Virus record (IMG/VR): IMGVR_UViG_3300025141_000042
Span: 36,292-100,291 of that record
DNA length: 64,000 bases
Origin: a virus
Direction: 5' to 3' (one strand)
Positions 58,534 through 64,000 of the stretch are shown one piece after another; positions within the stretch are counted from its first letter, which is position 1; the number at the start of each line of letters is the position of its first letter. Made by a program: the position numbers and the translations under genes. Under the pieces are notes generated by a model that did no database searches, was not told the DNA's origin, and saw nothing but the letters and a program-made list of their open reading frames with translations.

Positions 58534-58561
58534 AATTCTTTAATCGGTCGTGGTCTGCATA

Positions 58562-60250
58562 TTAACCGAGCATGTCGGTTACTACAACCAACCCATACAT
58601 GTCTGGGCGTACCATCTTCTTCGCATAGCGGGTCATGACCCCCTTGCGTGGTACGAAATCTTCCGTACCAAAGATGGTTGGTGTGGTTTGTAGAGGCACA
58701 TAAGGTGCGTACACATATCCACTTTCAAGGAAAGAATTTCCTTTGCGTCCAACTAGGATGACATTTCGTGGGAAATAGGGGTCAACAAAGACATCCCATT
58801 TCTTCGAAATGCTACCAACATTAACGGCACCTGCTGAACCGGTGTCGTCATCGTGCGTTACATTCGCTTTAAAACCAGCGGTAAACTCAAGGATGTTAGC
58901 AGCTTCTGGTCCGCAAACCAAGAAGTTAGCTCCACCCCGTAATGTTTTACGATGGATTTGAGCGGAAACGTCGTTAATCGTTTCAAGAAGGGTTTCATAC
59001 CATTCCGAAACAGTGCCCGTGAAGTCGGCGCCAAGGAGGTCCTCGTTCGCGGATGCACTAATAGGCGCGCCAGTATCTCGATTCAGGAATTTACCTGGGC
59101 GTCGAGACCAATATTGTTTTCCGGCCGTGGCACCCTTGATGAGATCTTCCAAGATTTCTTGGTCGATTTCAAGAGCGATTTGTTCGGAAAGGATGCTGGT
59201 GAGTTCGACTTCGGCATCCAAGTTATGGTATGCGTTTAAGTCTTGTCCCAACTCTGGGGTCCATTTTGCTTTCAACTTCTTGGTTTGTGCTGTCACTGCA
59301 ACACTGTCAACCTTGATGTCGATTTCCGGAATGTTTGCATTTCCTTCCAGTCCCCAAGCATCGCGACCAACAACAGAACCAATTGCTCCACCAGTGGTGA
59401 AATCATCAGTTTGTGCATAACTGGCCGTGACCGTAGTAGATGCTGAACCGTCGCCGCCTGGGTTGAGGGTGCCGGCGTTTTCAGAACCGCTAGCAGCAAT
59501 CACAACAAGCAAATTGGTGTGAGGTGCTGTGCCACTTAATTGAGTCAAACGACGTGCTTGGCGGCCTTCTGCCAGATCGGCGTTGCGAATTGTCACCGTC
59601 ACCAAATCTTCTCGATTCAATTGATCGAAAGAAGCGATTGGCAGGGTGCCAACATAGACAGCAGAACCCGATGCGAGATCAGGATCGTGACGCACAAGTT
59701 TGTCAATATCCTCATTGCCCGTGCCAACCGTACCAGAAGTAACGCCCGTGAGGGTGAAACCGTTTGAACCGGTGGGGGATGCATAACCATTGTTCAGGTT
59801 GTAAAATCCCTTCTCGGCATCGCCGCCGGTAAGTGATACACCGCCTGTGATTTCGCTAGCAAGACGACCACCGCCATAGACGGAATCATCAGCTTCATCG
59901 CCCAAGCGAGCACCTTCCTTGGAGAAATCCAAGAAGAAGATGAGACCACTGGGGAGACTCATGGGTTGTACAGATACCAAATCATTAGCGATTAGTCCTG
60001 CGAATACTCGGCGAACGATTGGGAATGCAACTGCTGCGAAACCTTCTACGTCACCTGCGTTCATGGACGATGACTCACGGAGAAGTTCCTTTGCTTGGTT
60101 CTCCAATAAGCATGCCATGCTGTTTTTCTTTGCCTCGGTGGCGATTCCTTCTAAAAGACCGGTCTTCTCCCATTTCTCAACGAGAGCATGACTGTCTCTT
60201 TGAAGATCTCGCTCAACGATGCCTTCTGTAAGTTTTTCTAAGATAGACAT
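58562..60250 (-). CDS. 23: Major capsid protein (gp23-like)
   Basis: 562 residues, TTAAGGAG before ATG. VEGFAAVAFPIVRRVFAGLI, SVQPMSLPSGLIFFLDF and the RKTLRGGANFLVCGPEAANI region, with WDVFVDPYFPRNVILVGRKG near the C-terminus, are the T4-like HK97-fold capsid hallmarks. Likely cleaved by a prohead protease after about residue 60, around the LLRES/AGDVE region (by analogy). Forms the shell. Confidence 0.9.
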   Translation of the reverse strand: MSILEKLTEGIVERDLQRDSHALVEKWEKTGLLEGIATEAKKNSMACLLENQAKELLRESSSMNAGDVEGFAAVAFPIVRRVFAGLIANDLVSVQPMSLPSGLIFFLDFSKEGARLGDEADDSVYGGGRLASEITGGVSLTGGDAEKGFYNLNNGYASPTGSNGFTLTGVTSGTVGTGNEDIDKLVRHDPDLASGSAVYVGTLPIASFDQLNREDLVTVTIRNADLAEGRQARRLTQLSGTAPHTNLLVVIAASGSENAGTLNPGGDGSASTTVTASYAQTDDFTTGGAIGSVVGRDAWGLEGNANIPEIDIKVDSVAVTAQTKKLKAKWTPELGQDLNAYHNLDAEVELTSILSEQIALEIDQEILEDLIKGATAGKQYWSRRPGKFLNRDTGAPISASANEDLLGADFTGTVSEWYETLLETINDVSAQIHRKTLRGGANFLVCGPEAANILEFTAGFKANVTHDDDTGSAGAVNVGSISKKWDVFVDPYFPRNVILVGRKGNSFLESGYVYAPYVPLQTTPTIFGTEDFVPRKGVMTRYAKKMVRPDMYGLVVVTDMLG

Positions 60251-60276
60251 TATATTTTTTCTCCTTAAATGATTGC

Positions 60277-61329
60277 TTAAATGCCTGCAAGTTTCTTCAT
60301 CCTATCGATGTAAGGATCCTTGCTTGTTTTATTTTCTGTTCGTTTTAACATCGTAGTACGATTATTTGTCACAACTTCGCTTAGTGATTTCGGTTTGTCT
60401 CCTGAAGACGAACCCACTGTGCTTTGAAGGGTTTCAAAAATTGCCTTCGCTGTCTCAACAGAATCAGCATCACCAATAGCTTCGACAATCTTATTTTTTT
60501 GTCGCTCATTCAAGGAGGTGCTACCAAGAATTTGATTCGTATAGACCAATTTAGCATTAGAGAGATTGACACTCTCCAATGTATGTGATAATTTTTCTAA
60601 GAGAGTTCTGAAGTTCTTATTTTGATCCACCAACTTCTCTTTGTTTTCTTTTAGAGACTTATTCTCTTTTAAGATCTTTTCTTGTTTTTGTTTTAATTCT
60701 TTATTCTCTTTTAAAACTTTCGATTTCTGCTTGGAAAGGACTTTGCTTTCTGAGAGCATCTCTCCAACGGCAGTGGCGATCTTTTGTTCCACTGGTGCTG
60801 GGGTCTCTTGTTCTGCAACTTCTTCCACTTTCTGCTCTGCCTGTTCCTCTACCTGCTCCTCCTCGAAGAGTGCTGATAGGTCAATCTCTTCATCGACGAC
60901 TTCTTCTGTCACTGCCTCTGTCGCTTCTTCGGCCTCTCGGAGCGGCATGTCGTCTGCGGGTTCAACACCCACATCGGCGATGGCAACATCTTCCGCATCG
61001 GTGTCCGAACCCCGCCTCTTCATTAAGACCTGCAAATCGTCGAAGTCAATCTCGATTACCTCTTCCTCATCGGGGCAAGGGCATAGTTTCTCGCCGTCTG
61101 TTGCTGCCATTGGGATCTCATCCTCGATACCGGCAATATCTGGCATCACTTCGTCAGGAGTCGGATGGGGAAATGCTTCCTCCTCGTCATCTTGCTCAAG
61201 CATATTATCGACTGCTTCGCGAATCTGTCTCGAATATTTCTCGACGACTGCTGACTCAGCATTTTTAAGGGCAACTTCCTTCAGTGCTTCTGCATCTATA
61301 ATCGCCTGTTGTAACATTTTATTAGACAT
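60277..61329 (-). CDS. 22: Prohead scaffold protein (gp22-like)
   Basis: 350 residues: acidic N-terminal half (EEDEEEA, EEEVIEIDFDD), a Lys/Glu/Gln coiled coil at about residues 205-260 (KVLKENKELKQKQEKILKEN), and a C-terminal region YTNQILGSTSLNERQKNKIV, the gp22-like hallmark. The end KDPYIDRMKKLAGI is likewise typical. GGAGA before ATG. Shapes and is removed from the prohead. Directly upstream of capsid gene. Confidence 0.85.
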   Translation of the reverse strand: MSNKMLQQAIIDAEALKEVALKNAESAVVEKYSRQIREAVDNMLEQDDEEEAFPHPTPDEVMPDIAGIEDEIPMAATDGEKLCPCPDEEEVIEIDFDDLQVLMKRRGSDTDAEDVAIADVGVEPADDMPLREAEEATEAVTEEVVDEEIDLSALFEEEQVEEQAEQKVEEVAEQETPAPVEQKIATAVGEMLSESKVLSKQKSKVLKENKELKQKQEKILKENKSLKENKEKLVDQNKNFRTLLEKLSHTLESVNLSNAKLVYTNQILGSTSLNERQKNKIVEAIGDADSVETAKAIFETLQSTVGSSSGDKPKSLSEVVTNNRTTMLKRTENKTSKDPYIDRMKKLAGI

Positions 61330-61366
61330 GCTAGTATCTCCATAGTAGAAAAGGTATTTCTCCCAG

Positions 61367-61375
61367 ATAAATAGT
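61367..61375 (-). promoter_or_regulatory. ACTATTTAT element before scaffold-capsid unit
   Basis: Coding strand TTACTATTTATCTGG, 38 bases before the scaffold ATG. No element lies between scaffold and capsid genes, so both are probably on one transcript. Confidence 0.55.
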
Positions 61376-61470
61376 AATAAATTTCCCCAAATCTCCCTCT
61401 ATCGCCCGTAAAAAGCAATAGTTGGTAAATTTTAACATATAATGGGAAATAATTTTATATAAATCTTTTA

Positions 61471-61974
61471 TTATTCTGTCGAAGAACCAGTCACAGACTC
61501 GATTAAGGTCGCTGGAATGTCGATTTTCACCGCAACGGAAGAATCACTCTCTGTTGCCTTCTCTTCCTTTTTTTCTTTCTTCTTTTCTTTTGCTCTCGGA
61601 TCTTTCTTTTTCTGGGACTTGCGGTTGCCGTATGCTTTCACTGCCAAACCCTCTTCAACCAACACTTCATTCACGTTCATCCCATCCTGATAGATTGTCC
61701 CTATTATTCTACCATACTTTCCGGTTCTGTCTTTCACTGTCTGGAGGACAATCTCTTTTCCTAAGATAAGTTCGCGCAATCTATCTCTCGCCTTGAGTGC
61801 AGATTCCTTATCGTCGCTTCTTATTTCGGCCGTGTCTATTCCGGATAGGCGAATAGTCTTATTCTTCAATACTGTGCCAAAACCAAGGTCAATGTCTGCC
61901 CTACAGGTGTCTCCATCATATACAGAAACAACCTTTGCTTTGTAAAGATAACTGACGCTCTTTCTCATGCTCAT
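61471..61974 (-). CDS. SNase-like (thermonuclease) protein
   Basis: 167 residues. VVSVYDGDTCRADIDLGFG, RLSGIDTAEIRSDD and DRTGKYGRIIGTIYQ hold the SNase active-site Arg, Asp, Glu and second Arg; VLVEEGLAVKAYGN ends the OB-fold. The last about 50 residues are Lys/Glu-rich and low-complexity. No signal peptide is evident, so it is cytoplasmic or packaged. ATG at 61974 lies inside the ACTATTTAT element; ATG at 61968 is an alternative. Confidence 0.85.
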   Translation of the reverse strand: MSMRKSVSYLYKAKVVSVYDGDTCRADIDLGFGTVLKNKTIRLSGIDTAEIRSDDKESALKARDRLRELILGKEIVLQTVKDRTGKYGRIIGTIYQDGMNVNEVLVEEGLAVKAYGNRKSQKKKDPRAKEKKKEKKEEKATESDSSVAVKIDIPATLIESVTGSSTE

Positions 61975-61981
61975 AAATAGT
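61972..61981 (-). promoter_or_regulatory. ACTATTTATG element overlapping the SNase start
   Basis: Coding strand TTACTATTTATGAGCATG. The first ATG is part of the element, so if it acts as a promoter, the transcript would be leaderless or start at the second ATG. Confidence 0.4.
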
Positions 61982-62027
61982 AAAGGACAATGGCATGTGT
62001 CTCAAAAAAGAGTTGATCTTAAAAAAA

Positions 62028-62060
62028 ACCCAGCACTATCCACCTGGGACAATGCTGGGT
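62028..62060 (-). terminator. Terminator after long fibre gene
   Basis: Eight-pair stem ACCCAGCA / TGCTGGGT, 17-base loop that can partly pair, followed by TTTTTTTAAG on the minus strand. Confidence 0.9.
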
Positions 62061-62109
62061 AAAACTTATTACAAAGTCTTTATTTTTTAACTATTACCAC
62101 TAATAACTA

Positions 62110-64000
62110 TTAGCTATTAAATGGGGATGGGAACCAGTCTCCGTTCTCGCAGAAGTACCACTTGTTCGGATTATCAAAGTAGAATGCCGCAGCACCCGTG
62201 AGCCCGGTATTGGCACCGACATAAACCATCGCACCATTGTAACTCGATGGATCGTCAGCCATGGTCTCAAGTTGGGTGGCATCTGTGCCTGCTATGGCAG
62301 CATCAAAAGTTGCCATCTTGAGGTGTCCATTAACGGAGACAGAATCGGTGTTATTGGTACCAAGTGTGGAGTCACCTGCAACGTCTAGGTCACCGTTCAT
62401 GTCAGCATTACCTGTAACCGTGATAGTGGTGTCAAATGTTGCTGCTTCATCAACGGAAAGAGTTCCGCGAATGTCAGTCAATACGCCAGTTGCCGCAATA
62501 CTGGTTGCGCCTGCAACGTCTAGGTCACCGTTCATGTCAGCATTACCTGTAACCGTGATAGTGGTGTCAAATGTTGCTGCTTCATCAACGGAAAGAGTTC
62601 CGCGAATGTCAGTCAATACGCCAGTTGCCGCAATACTGGTTGCGCCTGCAACGTCTAGGTCACCGTTCATGTCAGCATTACCTGTAACCGTGATAGTGGT
62701 GTCAAATGTTGCTGCTTCATCAACGGAAAGAGTTCCGCGAATGTCAGTCAATACGCCAGTTGCCGCAATACTGGTTGCGCCTGCAACGTCAAGAGCACCA
62801 TTCATGTCAGCATCACCGGCAATATACAGATCATTCCACTGAGAGCCTGCGCCACCCAAGTCAAATACACCGTCATCGGAAGGCAACATGCTCGAAGAGA
62901 TGTCTGCCTTAAATTCAACTTTATCAGTAGCAGCATTACCAAGGGTAACATTGCCGTCGAAAGTAGCATTACCTGCAACGTCAAGAGCACCATTCAACTC
63001 AGCATCGCCAGAAGCGCTGATCGTGGTAGAGGTTAGTCCACCTTCGTGATCGGTTGCAGACTGAAAGTTAGCAGCACCTGCAACGTCAAGAGCACCATTC
63101 AAGTCAGCATCGCCAGAAGCGCTGATCGTGGTAGAGGTTAGTCCACCTTCGTGATCGGTTGCAGACTGAAAGTTAGCAGCACCTGCAACGTCAAGAGCAC
63201 CATTCAAGTCAGCATCGCCAGAAGCGCTGATCGTGGTAGAGGTTAGTCCACCTTCGTGATCGGTTGCAGACTGAAAGTTAGCAGCACCTGCAACGTCAAG
63301 AGCACCATTCAAGTCAGCATCGCCAGAAGCGCTGATCGTGGTAGAGGTTAGTCCACCTTCGTGATCGGTTGCAGACCGAAAGTCAGCAGCACCTGCAACG
63401 TCAAGAGTGCCATTCAAGTCAGCAATTCCGCCAACCGTAATGTTTGACTGGAAGTTTGCTGAGCTTTGAACATCAAGAGCACCATTCAAGTCAGTATTGC
63501 CAGAAGCGGAAAGTGATGTCGATTCTATTCCATCTTGGTGACGTGTGACTGATCGAAAGTATGTTACACCTAGAACGTCAAGATGACCATCCAAGTCAGC
63601 GTTTCCGAGAACCTGGATCGTGGTATCAAACACTGCTGCTTCATCAACGGAAAGAGTTCCGCGAATGTCAGTCAATACGCCAGTTGCCGCAAGACTGGTT
63701 GCGCCTGCAACGTCAAGAGCACCATTCATGTCAGCATCGCCAGAAGCGCTGATCGTGGTAGAGGTTAGTCCACCTTCGTGATCAGTTGCTGTTTGAAAGT
63801 TAGCAGCACCTTGAACATCCAGAGCACCATTCATGTCAGCATCACCTGTAACCGTGATGGCGCCGTCAAATGTTGCTGCTTCATCAACGGAAAGAGTTCC
63901 GCGAATGTCAGTCAATACGCCAGTTGCCGCAAGACTGGTTGCGCCTGCAACGTCAAGAGCACCATTCATGTCAGCATCGCCAGAAGCGCTGATCGTGGTA
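62110..64000 (-). CDS. Repeat-rich tail fibre protein (5' end outside window)
   Basis: The reading frame is open to the right edge; at least 630 residues are visible. The body is nearly all repeats of two kinds, a 35-residue unit (GLTSTTISASGDADLNGALD...) and a 45-residue unit (GNADMNGDLDVAGATSIAAT...), typical of beta-helical fibre shafts. The C-terminus carries the shared tip module ending NKWYFCENGDWFPSPFNS. Probably a long tail fibre with receptor-binding tip; the N-terminal attachment domain is not visible. Confidence 0.75.
   Translation of the reverse strand, partial: TTISASGDADMNGALDVAGATSLAATGVLTDIRGTLSVDEAATFDGAITVTGDADMNGALDVQGAANFQTATDHEGGLTSTTISASGDADMNGALDVAGATSLAATGVLTDIRGTLSVDEAAVFDTTIQVLGNADLDGHLDVLGVTYFRSVTRHQDGIESTSLSASGNTDLNGALDVQSSANFQSNITVGGIADLNGTLDVAGAADFRSATDHEGGLTSTTISASGDADLNGALDVAGAANFQSATDHEGGLTSTTISASGDADLNGALDVAGAANFQSATDHEGGLTSTTISASGDADLNGALDVAGAANFQSATDHEGGLTSTTISASGDAELNGALDVAGNATFDGNVTLGNAATDKVEFKADISSSMLPSDDGVFDLGGAGSQWNDLYIAGDADMNGALDVAGATSIAATGVLTDIRGTLSVDEAATFDTTITVTGNADMNGDLDVAGATSIAATGVLTDIRGTLSVDEAATFDTTITVTGNADMNGDLDVAGATSIAATGVLTDIRGTLSVDEAATFDTTITVTGNADMNGDLDVAGDSTLGTNNTDSVSVNGHLKMATFDAAIAGTDATQLETMADDPSSYNGAMVYVGANTGLTGAAAFYFDNPNKWYFCENGDWFPSPFNS
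62376..62785 (-). repeat. Three 135-base tandem repeats in fibre gene
   Basis: Units start at about 62376, 62511 and 62646 and look identical over their length; a fourth partial copy begins at 62781. Each encodes 45 residues containing NGDLDVAGATSIAATGVLTD. Confidence 0.9.
62972..63391 (-). repeat. Four 105-base tandem repeats in fibre gene
   Basis: Units begin at 62972, 63077, 63182 and 63287, each encoding 35 residues (DLNGALDVAGAANFQSATDH and GLTSTTISASGDA). The middle copies look identical; the first differs at the Glu-for-Asp codon. More divergent copies continue to 64000. Confidence 0.9.

Noticed and set aside
60641-61345. Plus-strand ORF of 234 codons opposite the scaffold gene
   Set aside because: Very Ser-rich translation is the antisense image of Glu/Asp-rich coding; it has no ribosome site.
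62261-62842. Plus-strand ORF of 193 codons over the fibre repeats
   Set aside because: It is an antisense shadow of the 135-base repeats; repeats without stops keep several frames open.
62972-63391. CRISPR array
   Set aside because: The 105-base units are contiguous, in frame and without unique spacers; they encode fibre shaft repeats.

Overview
The window is an interior piece of the genome of a large T4-like tailed phage (contractile tail, myovirus morphology). The evidence is a T4-order set of virion genes: scaffold, gp23-like capsid protein, gp13/gp14-like neck proteins, tail sheath, tail tube, gp26-like hub protein, tape measure and a gp53/LysM-like wedge protein. T4-type replication genes accompany it: UvsX/RecA, gp32, DnaB-type helicase and 5'-3' exonuclease. 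Almost every gene is on the minus strand; only 9023-11187 is on the plus strand. Genes are tightly packed, with many ATGA, GTGA and TAATG overlaps. Neither genome end is visible, and the genes at both edges run out of the window. The host is unknown. A vWA lipoprotein with MopE-type Asp-rich repeats, several other lipoproteins and a B12-dependent ribonucleotide reductase suggest an aquatic Gram-negative host, perhaps of the Myxococcota/Bdellovibrionota kind (inference).

Layout, left to right. 1-8892 (minus): small accessory genes, a MoxR-type AAA+ ATPase with a VWA/HExxH partner and a second HExxH protein, a zinc-knuckle protein, and a probable lysis cluster (exported M15 peptidase plus a three-helix membrane protein). 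9023-11187 (plus): a small zinc protein and the MopE/vWA lipoprotein. 11239-15176: Hsp20, a glutaredoxin, small proteins and GroEL. 15246-22303: a late 478-aa protein, an acidic head-core candidate, a sigma-region-4-like protein, ClpP, an exported metalloprotease, Dam-like and Dcm-like methyltransferases, dUTPase and small membrane or lipoprotein genes. 22371-36141: replication and nucleotide metabolism, comprising a HIGH-type nucleotidyltransferase, a DnaE-type replicase, GroES, class II RNR, helicase, exonuclease, RecA and gp32. 36187-38487: an SH3-like protein, a tubulin/FtsZ-like protein and a short family A polymerase, placed at the tail of the late operon. 38504-64000: baseplate, tape measure, tube, sheath, fibres, neck, tRNA-Asn, capsid, scaffold, nuclease and a repeat-rich fibre cut by the window edge.

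Two regulatory classes can be read directly. Seven near-consensus sigma70 promoters (TTGACA, 16-17 bp, TATAAT-like) precede early-type units: 7176, Hsp20, GroEL, Dcm, DnaE, the GroES operon and gp32. A second element, ACTAYTTAT on the coding strand, recurs 13 times, nearly always between genes and always in the same orientation. It usually lies just before structural genes and often just after a terminator, so it is a candidate late promoter. The sigma-region-4-like protein at 17590-17829 is a candidate factor for it.

All functional calls come from reading motifs by eye; no database search was possible.
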